From NCBI GenBank assembly GCA_963921195.1, contig OY992537.1:64840400-64904399 (forward strand): 64,000 bases of DNA, written 5' to 3'. Under the pieces are notes generated by a model, which was given only the letters and a program-made list of their open reading frames with translations, was not told the origin of the DNA and did not search any database. This document shows, one piece after another, positions 32,295-43,934 of the stretch. Within the stretch, counting starts at the first letter, position 1. Every line of letters starts with the position of its first letter. Made by a program: the position numbers and the translations under genes. This DNA is from Pegoplata infirma. Its lineage: Eukaryota; Arthropoda; Insecta; Diptera; Anthomyiidae.

Positions 32295-32959
32295 GGTTTG
32301 TCTTGTTAATGGAAATTGTGGTATTTACTTACGAATATAAAACTTTATATTTTGCCACTAACGATTGTCAACTTGCTAAATACTCTTGACAATGGAATTT
32401 GACAAATTCCGAAACACGTGTCGTGTAAGTCTTGAAAAATGACCAAACCAATCAATTGAAAAAAAAACTTCAAAAATAGTGTCTTGAAAATTGTAACTTT
32501 GATAATATCATCGTTATGACGAGTAAAAGAATATGGCCTTGAGCTAAAATAATCTTACTCAAAATTAAATAAAAATAATTTAAAAAGGCCTCGAGCTCGC
32601 ATTTTTTCAGTTTTTAATATTATATAAAAGGTCAAATAAAATGAAAAATTTGACTAATTACTTTAAAATTCATTAAAGCAGTGGCGGATAGAGCTTTTGA
32701 GTTTAGGGGGTGGGGGAATTTTTTTTTCTTCTAATAAAAAAAAAATCACCAACTCACCGTTGTTGGACGAGCACAAACAGAAATACTTTTTCTGCAAAAA
32801 CAGAATATTTGCAAATCTCGTTTTTAATAGCAAAAAGTCGGTGCGCATTTTTGAGCTCATAGCGGAAAAAAAATTATAAAAAAACATTTCGGAGGGTACT
32901 TTTAGTCCTCTACAAGCGGTTTTAGTTCGTGGTTTTTGGAAAAAAAATTAAAAAAAAAA

Positions 32960-33570
32960 ATAAAAATTTCTCAGATTTTCCTATAGAAAAAGTCTCTGAT
33001 TCTGAGACCTTCTATCTATAGAAAAAGTCTCAGTTTCAGAGACATTTTTCCTATAGAAAAACTTTAAGACTCTAAGGTATTTTTCCTATAAAACATTTTG
33101 AGAATCTGAGAAAAAGTCTCAGATACTAAGACCTTTTCCTTTTATCGAAAAAGTATAAGATTCTGTGACTTTTTTCCTAAAGAAAAAGTTTCAGATTCTG
33201 AGACCTTTTCCCAATAGAGAAAAAATCTCAGATTTCGAGACCTTTTTCCTATAAAATAAGTCTCGAATTCCGAGATTAAGAGTCCCTTTTCCTATAGAAA
33301 AAGTATCAGATTTTTAAAACTTTTTTCCTATCGAAATTCTGCGACCTTTTTCTATAAATACATAAGTATCAAATTCGAAAATCACAGAAAAAGTCTCAGA
33401 TTCTGAGACATTTTGTCTATAGAAAAAGTTTCAGATTCTGAGATACTTTTTCTATAGAAAATGTCTCAGATTTTGAGACATTTTTTCTATAGAGAAATTC
33501 TCAGATTCTAGGACCTTTTTCCTATATAATATGTCTCAAGTTCTGATAAATTTTTTCTTTAGAAAATGTC
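32960..33570. repeat. 35-bp satellite, array D
   Basis: About 17 diverged units of the form CCTATAGAAAAAGTCTCAGA + TTCTGAGACCTTTTT. GACCTTTTTCC replaces GACATTTTTCG of arrays A and F. It begins about 280 bp inside a CAGTGGCGGAT-type element end. Confidence 0.8.
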
Positions 33571-33734
33571 GGATACTTATAAGAATATAACCAAAAAAAC
33601 GACATTTTGAACTTCCTAATAGTGTCTTGATGGTACCCTTGATCGTATCGAGTCTTGCAAAAGTTAGGAAATTTTATTGGGAATTCAAATAACAAAAAAT
33701 ATGAAAAACTTACCATAAACTTTTCCAATAATAA

Positions 33735-34250
33735 CAAGTTTGAGTGTTAAATTCGGCTGTGCCGAATCTTTAATACCCTCCAACATACATAAAAAAATTG
33801 CAGAGCCGTTTTTTTAAGGGGTGGGTCAGTAGAGGTCATTGGGGGACACTTAAACCCATGCGGTAAATGTTTAAAAATTCATTTATTATGCTTTTTAAGC
33901 TTAAGTAATACAATTTTATCATTATTTAAAAACATTTTCAATATCCACGCCCACAAAAGGGGGCGGGCAAAAACTATTTTTTTTGCCTGGGTCGAAGTGC
34001 AGGACATCAAATTGTTTCATTTGCATAACAAAAATACAAGAAAACCTGAGAAAATATGGCATTTTTCAAAGGTTAGTTAAGTTCTTCAAGAGGGAACTTT
34101 TTTCCCCCCGGTCCGATTTTGCCCATTTACGACCATTACGACGATGTATACAGCTTTGACAGATTCGTGCTTAGGAGGCAAAAATGCTTTAGAAAATGTA
34201 CCCTAGAAATCTGTGCAAAAATAGTTGATTTTGGTAGAGTAGTGTAATTA
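33735..34250 (-). mobile_element. (GTCY)n element, truncated copy
   Basis: GAGTGTTAAATTCGGCTGTG and CGAATCTTTAATACCCTCCA match the copies at 22455 and 46992. The GTCC tract and the far end are missing after about 34180. Confidence 0.65.
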
Positions 34251-34312
34251 AAAAAAGCCTCGAGCTCGAAAATTTTCAATTTTTTTTATTATATAAAAGG
34301 TCGAATAAAAAA

Positions 34313-34733
34313 TTTTATTATTTTCATATTCATAAAGAAATATTATTTAAGGCAATGCGAAAGGACAACATTAAGCAATTTTTTTTACTTTTAAATAACT
34401 TTTTAAAACACATAGGTGTTTTCGTAGGAGCACAAAAGATTTGTTCTCTAAAATGTGTTCATTTCAAGTTTCAAAAGTGGGTAGGTATATTTGAAAACTC
34501 TTTTGACTTGTCTTTTAAAAAAGATTTTGGGCAGTCCTTAAATAAATTACTTATGCTCGTTACGTGTTGACCAATTGTAATTTTGTAAACAATTTCGTAA
34601 ACAATTTTTACAAAAAATTATTATTTTAATTTGTTATGCATATTAAAAAAGATGGTATTGCAAAAAAAAACGTCAGCAAATTATATTTTCTGATTGTCAA
34701 AATTTTGGTATTTAAATTTTAAAAATTTTACAT
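34313..34733. other. AT-rich non-coding stretch
   Basis: No gene is supported. A 71-residue + ORF (34355-34570) has no recognisable domain and AT-biased composition. Confidence 0.35.
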
Positions 34734-35719
34734 ACCCTAGTAAAAAAGTTTTGATATAATGACATGTATTTTGATAAAATCATATTTAATTATGTATGAC
34801 TTTTTATATGTTAAGATAAAGTTATATCTTATATTTTTGAGATAGATTCTTATCTAAATTATCTCCATATTCTTATCTGAATTATATTATAATTTGAAAA
34901 TACATATCGTTATATAAAATAATATCAACTGGTTTTAATTGGATCTGACCAAAATTCGGATCTAATTGTATCATATTTATTATTTGTGTATCTAAAATAA
35001 TACAATTATATATTATCTGATCCACACTCAAAAAAATAAAACTGTAAAGTTAGCAAAAAATTTAGTTAAATTTAACTAAAGAAACACCTGATTTTGAACC
35101 TACTAAATTTCTAGTTAATTTAACTAAAAATATTTAGTTAACTTTTCGTAGAATGAATGTAGCAAAAAAAAAAACGCAACTTTAACTAAAAATTTAGCTG
35201 AAAATTTCGTAATATTTTTATGTATGTATTAACAAAAAAATTTGTTAAACTCAGCTAAACTTTTTGTAAAAAAATTGGAAGTTTGTTAAATATTGATTTT
35301 ATACACTAACACTTCACTTATTTTTTATTTTTTTTTTTCACAGCATTAAGTTCAGCTTAAGTAGAACTTATGAGATTTGCATAGGAGGCTACACAAGAAA
35401 TTTCTAACATTTTTTCACTCGACAAATATGTTACGAGAAATCAGCAAATTAATTAATAAAAATTCGTGAACACAGTTTTAAAGTCAACAAAAAAAATTAA
35501 TTCAAAATTTTTTCAAAACTAGTATTTTCGTAAATTGAACTTAACTAAAAAAAGTAGTTAAAACGCTGATTTTAACTAAAAATTTACTAAAAAGCCAGTA
35601 AACTCGAGTTAACAAAAAAAATTTGTTAACTTTACAGTTTTATTTTTTTGAGTGCATCTTAATACATTCAATTTTGATTTAAAATAAAATCACAAAAGTT
35701 TTATTTTTTTACTCGGGTA
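34734..35719. mobile_element. TIR element interrupted by a MITE
   Basis: ACCCTAGTAAAAAAGTTTTG (34734) and CAAAAGTTTTATTTTTTTAC with TCGGGTA (35719) are inverted ends. TTATATCTTA-like inverted words fill the left part. A second MITE sits at 35025-35654. Confidence 0.6.
35025..35654. mobile_element. MITE, CACTCAAAA family (630 bp)
   Basis: CACTCAAAAAAATAAAACTG and GTAAAGTTA (left) match the complement of TAACTTTACAG then TTTTATTTTTTTGAGTG (right) over about 28 bp. AGTTAAATTTAACT-like words repeat inside. The terminal CACTC/GAGTG is shared with 41205-41716, 49656-49830 and 56322-57124. Confidence 0.75.
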
Positions 35720-37294
35720 AAAACATTTGAAATTTGTACTTTGTGTGGGTTGGGCAAAAAATCAAAATATTCCTATTCATATTTTGATCAACAAATGACG
35801 ATCTTTTTAATGATGATGCTGATAATAATAATCTTTAAGATCATAGCAACAAATTTTTGATAACAAGTTTTTTTAGTGTTAATGCTTAAAGATTTTTTAT
35901 GCACAATAGAGAAAATTAAACGATCTATGACGTTTATTTTGATGGTTTTTAAGAAAAACAATCATTCAAAATTTTCACGTACAGTGGATCGAAAAAAAAT
36001 AATCGGATATATGTATAAAAGTTGAAATTAAAATATTTTTTTGTGTGCGATATAAAAAAAATACCCAGTAAGAATACCGGCAATACCGTAAGATTCGGAA
36101 ATTAATCAGGCATGTCGGAAATTAATCATAAACCGGTACTATTTACCATAAATACCTGGAACCGGTAGTTCTAATATTATTAAATGAAACCCCATATTAA
36201 AAAAAAAATAATCTTAATTTTCTTTTATTATATTTTTTATTTATTGTCAAACAAGAGAATTATAACAAAAAGGAAAAAAATATTAAAAACAAATCAAAAA
36301 TTTTATGTTTTTATTTTTAGTGAAATCTTGAAAAAATTTTAAGAAATTTTAAAATAATTGCTAAAAATAAATGTATTTTTTATCTTCTTGCAGTTAAATA
36401 AATAAACAACCGTAAATTATCATAGCTTATCACCTTTAAGGAAAACAGCTGCTATTATTTTGTCAAATGTTGGTTAAAAGAAGATGCTTATATTGCTGGA
36501 CAATACAACATTAAATAATATTAAGGACACCGAAACAATAACAACGGCTGTTTAAGGTTTAATAGGAGAAACAGGAAAAGGCAAACAATAGTTAAGAAAC
36601 TTTAAAAATTAAATTGTCCTTAAGAGAATTGGTAAGTTTTATAAAATTAAGAAAACTAAATCTTGATTATTTCAAGGAGCGTATATGAGGAGTTCCGTCT
36701 AAGACTTAAATTTTGAAGTAAAAAATATGTGATATTTGTTTTGATGGCACATCGATGAAAGTTGGCATAAATATTAGAAGCTATTTAAGAATAAGAAATT
36801 CGTTTGCGTCAATTAAATCGCGCAAGGGGTCAAAAGTTATGGCGGTTTTAAGATTTAGCGGTTTTAAAAATCTTAAAAATATTTTAAAGATTTTTTTTCT
36901 ACACATTTGTTGCATGCGTTATTAAAACATGCCAGGATATATCATTTCTTCTAAAAAATATGATATAAATTTAACCCTTTAATGACCAAACGATTAAAAA
37001 AAATAATATCTAAGTACCTAAAATCGCGATTAATTCGCGGTAAAAGAAAAGTTTCGCAATTTTTTATAACATATTTAGGCAATGCGAGTTGGTATTACTG
37101 AAAAATTCACGGAAAATCGTATCATTGTACCAGTAGTTTAAAAAAAATCGGTGATGTGTTTTTTATAACAAGAAAATTTAATATGGTCCAAAAAATCTAT
37201 ATTAACAAAATTTTTTAACCCGCCTCTGATTTTATGATGAAACATCAAGTGGGCTTTCATTTAAAAAAAAATTTCATCCGATTTCGTGTAAAGC
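35720..37294. other. AT-rich non-coding stretch
   Basis: No gene is seen. A short CCGG-containing segment (36066-36175: AATACCGGCAATACCG, ACCTGGAACCGGTAG) resembles the 27.7-kb block. CGGAAATTAATCA is repeated at about 36098 and 36115. Confidence 0.4.
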
Positions 37295-37302
37295 CTTGGA
37301 TG

Positions 37303-38066
37303 CAGGGTTGCCAGAATTGTTGGGTACAAAATCGTCAAAAATGTACGATTTTTATAAAAAAAATCGTCAAAATCGTCATCCCATTTGCAAAAATCGTCAA
37401 AAAATCGTCAAAATAAAAAAGGTATATTTATCCTTGATTAAAGAGTAATTCTGAGACATTCAAGCGATGTCCGCCCGTCTGTTGAAGGCATGATGCAGTC
37501 CAATTTCAAAAGAGCTAAATCCATACAGTTTTGCACAAATATATCTTATGGCCATCAGTTCGAAAATCAGACCAACAAGAACAAAGTTCCCCCTTGTAAA
37601 ACTAAACCATGAAAGAAAAGGTTATTCAGTTGGGTCAAGTTAATTGGAAAATATTTTTTTTTTTCTGTTTACCCTTTTTAGTGGACACTTCTATAAAATA
37701 AATAATAATGATAAAATTGCATAAATATCATAATAAATCAAAGAAAGGTCCTCCACCAAAAAACTCCCTATAATTTTTTTACATTTTGGAGGGAAACAGA
37801 GAATGTAACACTCTCACTTGTTTCTTTTGTCCCTTTTTGTACCAAAATATTGGTGGATAGTTTTTGTTAACTAACAATAAGCAAAAAATATGCATTGAAT
37901 ATTAAAGTTCTATTAAAAAATTTTTAAAAAGTTGACAAAATTGTCAGGTTTTTGTTATTTTTAAAAATCGTAATTTTTTGGGCAAAAATCGTCAAATCGT
38001 CATTTTGCTATTTTGGGGAGTAAAAATCGTCAAAATGCAGAGAAATCGTCAAATCTGGCAACAGTG
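37303..38066. mobile_element. hAT-type element with perfect 8-bp duplication, rich in AAATCGTC
   Basis: CTTGGATG flanks it at 37295-37302 and 38067-38074. The ends CAGGGTTGCCAGA and TCTGGCAACAGTG are inverted with two mismatches. The outer parts are runs of AAAATCGTCAAAA. A (GTCY)n copy is nested at 37413-37823. Confidence 0.9.
37413..37823 (+). mobile_element. (GTCY)n element nested in the 37.3-kb hAT
   Basis: TTCAAGCGATGTCCGCCCGT, GATGCAGTCCAATTTCAAAA and the 3' end ACATTTTGGAGGGAAACAGA with AACACTCTCACTTG are present. The 5' end is shortened. Confidence 0.65.
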
Positions 38067-38074
38067 CTTGGATG

Positions 38075-39139
38075 TGCCAGATCAAAACAGGTTTAGATAA
38101 AATCATCGCGCATTCCGCTCAGAATGGCTTAAAGTAAAAAGCAAATCAGTTCTACTCGTTAAGGCACGCCTTTTGGTGTATTAAAATGAACATGATGCAT
38201 TCATTGCTACTAAAAAAATAGGAAACAGATTTGCAAATTTCGCACAATTTTCAAAAATGCCATAATATTTTTGCAATTTATTTTTTATAAACCCGCCAGT
38301 GATTTTTTTATGTAAACTCACAAAAAACTCGGTTTACGCAAGAGTCCACCAAATTTCGAATGAAGCCGCAAATGTGCCTCGCGAAAAACTGGTATTTTAA
38401 AAAAATTACGTTTTTTCTTTCGAACTTTGATCTGCTGAAACTCCTTAACTATTCGTGGCACATTAACGGGATTAATTCCAAAATGTTAAGAATTATAAAA
38501 GCTCTAGTTCAACTTTTTTCATTTTATAGAGGGGGCCGAAATCCCTGATCAAAAAACCTCGAAAATTTAAAGTCTTAATTTTTGGTTTCAAAACTTAACC
38601 GCCTTATAACTTCTTACCAAGCGATGAAGAATCTATTAAACCAACATTAAAATAATCTCTTGAAATATAAGGAGAACTTAAAAAAAATCGAAAGAAGGTA
38701 AAAACTATAGATTATTTCAAGCCATTTTTATAGATTTTTCAACTTTAACCCTATGTAACTTTTACGGATAAAGTGGGGTAATCCTTAAACATTGCTCAGT
38801 TATGGTTCAAGGTCTTGTTTACACAACTGCATTTACAGTTTTTCTAAATTCCAAAAACTGACGGTTTTTTTAAACCGTCACTGAGTTGAAATTTAAAAAA
38901 TTTTGTGATATAAGAGAAGGTGCATGAACTTTAAAATTTCGCAGCAACAAATTATGATTAAGAACAATTACTGCACGATAATTTTCATACGATTTGACAC
39001 CTAAAAGCTGTATTGTTAGCTAATTTTAATTAAAATATTGTCATATTCACAAATAATTTAATTTAATTTAATTTACGAACTGTGTTGTTGACAAAAACTC
39101 AATTATTTTATTTGTCAATACAGTGGCGTATACGGGGGC
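38075..39139. other. Non-coding stretch with old repeats
   Basis: No gene is seen. AACCCGCC(A/T)(G/C)TGATTTT at 38291 resembles a segment at 37218, hinting at a dispersed or tandem old repeat on both sides of the hAT. A small hairpin GACGGTTTTTTTAAACCGTC is near 38860. CAGTGGCGTATACGGGGG near 39121 looks like an element end next to array E. Confidence 0.4.
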
Positions 39140-40855
39140 CGTCATATGTCTCAGAATCTGAGACTTTTTCTACATCAAAATGTTTTAAAATCTAAAACTT
39201 TTTCTATATGAAAAATGTCTCAAAATCTGACACTTTTACTGTATAACAAATGTCTCAGAATTTGAGGCTTGTTCTTTATAAAAAATGTCTCAGAATCTGC
39301 GATTTTTTGTATATGGAAAATGTCTAAGAATCTGAGACTTTTTCTATATGAAAAATTATCAGAATCTGAGACTTTTCTATATGACAAATGTCTCACAATC
39401 TGAGACTTTTTTCATATGAAAAATGTCTCAGAATCTGAGACTTTTTCTATATGAAAAATGAACCTGAGACTTTTTCTATATCAAAAATACATCAGAATCT
39501 GAGACGTTTCTATATGAAAAATGTCTTAGAATCTGAGACTATTTCTATATGAAAAATGTATCAGAACCTGAAATAGTTTCTATATGAAAAATGTCTCAGA
39601 ATCTAAATTGTTTTTATATATATATGAAAAATGTCTCAGAAACTAAGACGTTTTCATATGAAAAATGCTTCAAAATCTGAGACCGTTTCTATATTAAAAC
39701 TGTCTCAGAAAGTGAGACTTTTTCTATATGCAGATTGTCTCAGAATCTGAGATTTTTTCCATATGAAAACTGTATTAGAATCTGAAATATTTTTTATATG
39801 AAAAATGTCTTAGATTCAAAGACTTCTTGAATTTGAAAAATGTCTCAGAATCTGGAACTTTTTCTTTATGTAAAATTTCTCAGAATCTAAGACTTTTTCT
39901 TAATGAAAAATATCCCAGAAGACTTTTTCTATATGAAAAATGTCTCAAAATTTAAAATATTTTCTATACGAAAAGTGTATCAGAATCTGAGACTTTTTCT
40001 ATATAAAAATGTCTCAGAATCTATGAAAAATGTCTCAGAAGCTGAGACTTTTTCTACATGAAAAATGTCTCAGAATCTAAGACTTTTTCTGCATGAAAAA
40101 TATCGCAGAACCTAAAACCGTTTCTATATGAAAAATGTCTCAAAAGCTGAGACCTTTTCTATGTGAAAAATGTCTCAGAATCTGAGACTTTTTCTGCATG
40201 AAAAATGACGCAAAACAAGAACAGTTTCTATATGAAAAATGTATCAGAATCTGATACTTTTTCTATATAAAAAATGGCTCAGAATCCGAGACTTTTTCTA
40301 TATGAAAAATGTCTCAGAATCTGAGACTTTTTCCGTATGAAAAGTGTCTCAGAATCTAAAATATTTTTTTTTTATAAGAAAAATTTCTTAGGATCTAAGA
40401 CTTTTTCGATATGAAAAATGTCTCAGAATCTGAGACTTTTTCTTTATGAAAAATTTCTTAGAATCTGAGACTTTTTCTTTATGAAAAATATCCAAGAAAA
40501 CTTTTTCATTATGAAAAATGCCTCAGAATATGAGACTTTTTCTATATAAAAAATGTCTAAAAATATAAAATATTTTCTATACGAAAAATGTATCAGAATC
40601 TGAGACTTTTTCTATATGAAAAATGTCTCAGAATCTAAGACTATTTCTATTTGAAAAATGTCGCTTAACCTGAAACCGTTTCTTCATGAAAAATGTCTAA
40701 GAATATGAGAGTTTTTCTTTAAGAAAAATGTCCCAGAATCGGAGACTCTTTTTTAAAGAAAAATGTCTCAGATTCTGAGACTTTTTTTATATGAAAAATG
40801 TCGCAGAATCTAAGGCTTTTGCTACATTCTCAAGATCTGAGACTCAAATCGGAAA
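39140..40855. repeat. 35-bp satellite, array E
   Basis: About 48 units with consensus TATGAAAAATGTCTCAGAAT + CTGAGACTTTTTCTA. This is the reverse complement of the array F unit except that ATATG replaces ATACG. It lies 1.9-3.6 kb upstream of the Hsp40 start codon. Confidence 0.9.
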
Positions 40856-41204
40856 AATTGCCTTTTGTGCCTGCTCTGAAGAAATGTTGGGACTGGTGAA
40901 CTATAGGTGGTCGTTCATACATTTGGCTCCTCCATAGCCACCCGTAAGATAGTTAAATGTAGGAACAATTTTATCGATGTAATCCTTATATGGAAGCCCC
41001 CTTAGGGAGTGAAGATAGGGCTTAGGCATGTTTGGAAAAGTTATTAAGGAGCGAACATTTTTGGTGGCAGCTTTTTCATTAATTTTTTTGATAACATTGT
41101 TTCAAGTTGGTGCTTTTTCTGTTCAGGGTAATCATTAAACTGATTCAATCAATCACTATTTTAATTGATTTTGTACCTATCAAAAAAGTAATAATATTAA
41201 TTAC
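40856..41204. other. Spacer with CTCCCTA-family fragment
   Basis: TGGTCGTTCATACATTTG and GCCCCCTTAGGGAGTGAAGA (40910-41020) match the family seen at 16.6-17.1, 48.1-49.0 and 62.65-63.1 kb. No gene is seen. Confidence 0.5.
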
Positions 41205-41716
41205 TACACTTAGAAAATTATTGCAGTTACTACATGCCGATCATTTGTGTAGTAAGTAGTAGTTGTTGGTTTGAACTACAACTTCAGTTGTTTTTGTATG
41301 AAATATCTCAAACAACTGTTTTTTGCAGTCGTTTTAAAAAATAAATACAAAAAACTACTACATTGTAGTAACAGTTGTTTTATGTAGTTGTTTTTAGTCT
41401 ATACAAAAACTTATAATTTTCTAGAAATTTTTACAAAAACGGATGTGTTGAACGTGTTGGATGTGTCAGATGCAGCAGGAATTATTTCCAAATAATTTAC
41501 CCGTTTTTGACGTTTAGACAATTTGAGTTACAGTAAAAACAACAGTAATTTGAAGTAGTTTTTACCGTTTTTTGTAGTTGTTAATCAATAGTTAAAAACA
41601 ACAACAATTTTTGGTTGATTTTACCGTAAAATGTAGTGGACGCCTAAACAACAGCAAATTTAGTAGTTTTAACTGTCTTTTGTAGTGGAATCTACCGTCA
41701 TAATTTTTTGAGTGTA
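41205..41716. mobile_element. MITE, CACTCAAAA family (512 bp)
   Basis: TACACTTAGAAAATTATTGC (left) and CATAATTTTTTGAGTGTA (right) are imperfect inverted ends. GTTGTTTTTGTA and AAAACAACAGT words alternate inside. Confidence 0.6.
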
Positions 41717-41934
41717 AAATTTGTAAAACTTGCATTTATTCTCACTTCACGGAAGTTTGCGAAATCAATTAAAAAATTTAATTATATTAATTAAAAAATT
41801 GTTAAAAACTAAAATGAAGTTTTTTAAATTTTTAATTAAAATTTTTCCCCCTAAAGTTTCTTGCATGTAGTTGCTTGTGAGCGTAGTTTAGCTGACTTTG
41901 TGTCTCCTTCCATCCTATATGCTCCTTGATTATC

Positions 41935-42521
41935 GTGTCCAACAGCCAATAATAAACATTAACCGGATGATATACGTCTTAATGTAGAGATAAAATGAAG
42001 TAAAACTGCATTTACAGTTTTTTATTTAGTGATCCTGTTTCCCTTTAAAAGGACTTTAAAGTTTTAAAGAACTACATTTTGGAAAATATTGGTTTAAATA
42101 TTTGTACTTATCTTATAATGTCACTATTGATGGTAAAAGAAAAAGGAGAACTTTCCCTAATTTTTCCATTTTTTAATTTTTTCACATCAGGCAAAAGGGT
42201 TATTTTGTTTAAAAATTTTAAATGATATTGAAGGATATTACTAAACTTATTTTTTCCTGATATGTCAAAATAATAAAATGGGGAAATTAGTGGAGGTCCT
42301 ACCCTTTCATTTGCCATTGCAAGTGACATTCTAGGATAAGTACAAATATTTAAAAAATATTTTACAAAATCCTCTTAAACTTTGAAGTCGTTTTAAAAGG
42401 AAACAAGATCACGAAATGAAAAACTGTAAATGCAGTTTTCCTATATTTATTCTCTAATTTCAAACGTATATTATCAATTTCGTGTTTAACGATTTTTTTT
42501 TATCTTTTTGTCGGACGGTGT
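41935..42521. mobile_element. Foldback element, CCGTCCGACA family, copy 2
   Basis: It has the same order as copy 1: TAAACATTAACCGGATGATA, AACTGCATTTACAGTTTTT, CCCTTTTAAAAGGACTTTAA, the arm-arm palindrome, then TTTTGTCGGACGGTGT. Its right edge lies about 55 bp before a candidate splice acceptor and 190 bp before the Hsp40 ATG. A 73-residue minus-strand ORF is its shadow. Confidence 0.7.
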
Positions 42522-42549
42522 TATATCAGAAAAATTTCAATTTCTAATT

Positions 42550-42713
42550 TTCAATTTTTTTTCTCTTTTTTTAGATTTATCTATTAGTATAACAGTTTTA
42601 AGTATTACTTAAAACCACCTGCGTAATCATTGAAATTTCCCGCCATTTTTTACATTAACAAAATTTACACAAATACATAAATACACATACATATACACAC
42701 ACACATACACAGA
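42550..42713 (+). promoter_or_regulatory. Putative 5' UTR of the Hsp40 gene with candidate splice acceptor
   Basis: A pyrimidine tract (about 42543-42572) ends in TTTTTTTAG at 42574, a good 3' splice site. The 5' UTR exon may therefore start at 42575 and join an upstream non-coding exon not located here. The start codon context AGAATGG has A at -3 and G at +4. The leader just before the ATG is a CATACACACA-type run without upstream ATGs in the last ~60 bases. No TATA box or promoter is convincing. Confidence 0.4.
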
Positions 42714-43833
42714 ATGGCTAAAGATTATTATAAAACACTGGGCTTACCTAAAACTGCCACCGATGAAGAAATTAAAAAAGCCTATAGAAAACTAGCGCTA
42801 CGTTACCATCCTGATAAAAATAAAGCTGCAAATGCTGAAGAAAAATTTAAAGAAGTGGCTGAGGCATATGAAGTTTTATCGGATAAAAGTAAACGTGAAA
42901 TATATGATAAATATGGCGAAGATGGTTTGAAAAATGGAGGTGAGTTTTATTTGAAAATTATTTTGGTTATTTAAAAAAAAAATATATTTTTGACTGAGTT
43001 ACCAGATTTAAGAAATTTAATTCTGGTAGCACAGCAACAAACTAAAAAAAATGCAGTTGGTGGATGAGACTCTACCAACAACAGTTTTTTACACTGAAAA
43101 TAACAAAGATCCATTTTTTTAGCAAACGAACAAAAAACTTATATTTTTATTTTATCTCTTCCCCTCTCTTCCAGGTAGAAGCAATGGCACAAGTTCGAAT
43201 AATTCATTTACATATCAGTTCCACGGTGATCCTCGTGCCACTTTTGCTCAATTCTTTGGCTCCAGCAATCCATTTGGTTCTTTCTTTGACATGGGTGATA
43301 ATCTATTCGATAAGAATGTTTTCGATTTGGATACGGAACATGATTTCTTTTCATCACCCTTCGGCGGTCTGGGTTCACGTCATGGCCTTGGCGGGGCATT
43401 TAGGTAAGTATCTATATTTAAAAAAACAACATATTTTGTGATGCTCTAAATAATCCAGAAAAGGCCCTCATTTAGATCGCATTCATTCAATGTTCATACA
43501 CCCTTCAAAAAGGAAAAACAACAAGATCCCCCCGTGGAACATGATCTCTATGTAACGCTAGAGGAAATCTATCATGGCTGTGTTAAAAAAATGAAAATCT
43601 CAAGGCGTGTCCAACAGCCAGATGGTACATCGAAAAAAGAGGATAAATATGTTAGCATATCGATAAAGCCAGGCTGGAAATCGGGTACAAAGGTGACCTT
43701 TCAAAAGGAGGGCGATCAATCGCCTGGTAAAATACCATCGGATATTGTGTTCATAATACGAGATAAACCACATGCCATGTTTAAGCGTGAGGGAAGTGAT
43801 TTAAGATATACAGCCCGCCTTACATTAAAACAG
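42714..43833 (+). CDS. Class B Hsp40/DnaJ co-chaperone (DNAJB4/5-like), 5' part, three exons
   Basis: A co-chaperone that stimulates Hsp70 ATP hydrolysis and hands over clients in cytosol or nucleus. Exons are 42714-42939, 43175-43403 and 43464-43833; junction phases 1, 2 and 0 keep the frame open for 275 codons. The J-domain (residues 1-70) starts [20 protein letters not shown] and has HPD at 32-34. The G/F linker includes [16 protein letters not shown] and [16 protein letters not shown]. Domain I starts near residue 172 ([18 protein letters not shown]), with [12 protein letters not shown] and [20 protein letters not shown]. The sequence stops at LTLKQ, where family members continue with the rest of domain II (about 75 residues), absent here. 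It is closest, from memory, to Drosophila CG5001, whose DnaJ-1 paralogue differs in the linker. Confidence 0.95.
42940..43174 (+). other. Hsp40 intron 1 (235 nt, phase 1)
   Basis: Donor G|GTGAGT at 42940 and acceptor CTCTCTTCCAG|GT ending at 43174, with a strong pyrimidine tract. Joining G with GT restores a glycine codon. Confidence 0.9.
43404..43463 (+). other. Hsp40 intron 2 (60 nt, phase 2)
   Basis: Donor TTTAG|GTAAGT. The acceptor is AAAAG|GCCC at 43463, because it restores AGG (Arg) and the [10 protein letters not shown] reading. A second AG at 43458 (TCCAG) is 5 nt upstream and would shift the frame. Confidence 0.8.
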
Positions 43834-43934
43834 GTGAGTTTAGTTTTTTAAATATATTCTGTTTCAAGAAAGATTTAAACTATAAACAACCATTCAGATT
43901 TAATTAATTTTTGAGCGCTAAACACAAATATCAA

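Larger units (their letters stand above)
31928..32456. mobile_element. Foldback with hammerhead-like ends, holding two insertions
   Basis: ATTGGTTTGGTCATTTTGCA (left) and AAAATGACCAAACCAATCAA (right) start arms of about 100 bp. Between them lie a GTCGAACC MITE (32049-32145) and one arm of the 9.45-kb hammerhead foldback (32175-32320). Each arm holds a hammerhead-like motif. The inverted layout recalls Penelope-like elements. Confidence 0.65.
32590..34310. repeat. Direct repeats flanking array D and a (GTCY)n copy
   Basis: GCCTCGAGCTCG, then TTATATAAAAGGTC and AATAAAA, occurs at about 32588-32640 and again at 34256-34312 in the same orientation, 1.67 kb apart. CAGTGGCGGATAGAGC near 32680 looks like the end of a further element. 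The block in between holds array D and a (GTCY)n copy. Confidence 0.5.

Noticed and set aside
42631..42640. GAAATTTC upstream of the Hsp40 ATG as a heat-shock element
   Set aside because: It has only two nGAAn units where functional elements usually have three or more, and it is expected by chance in AT-rich DNA; it may even lie in the 5' UTR.
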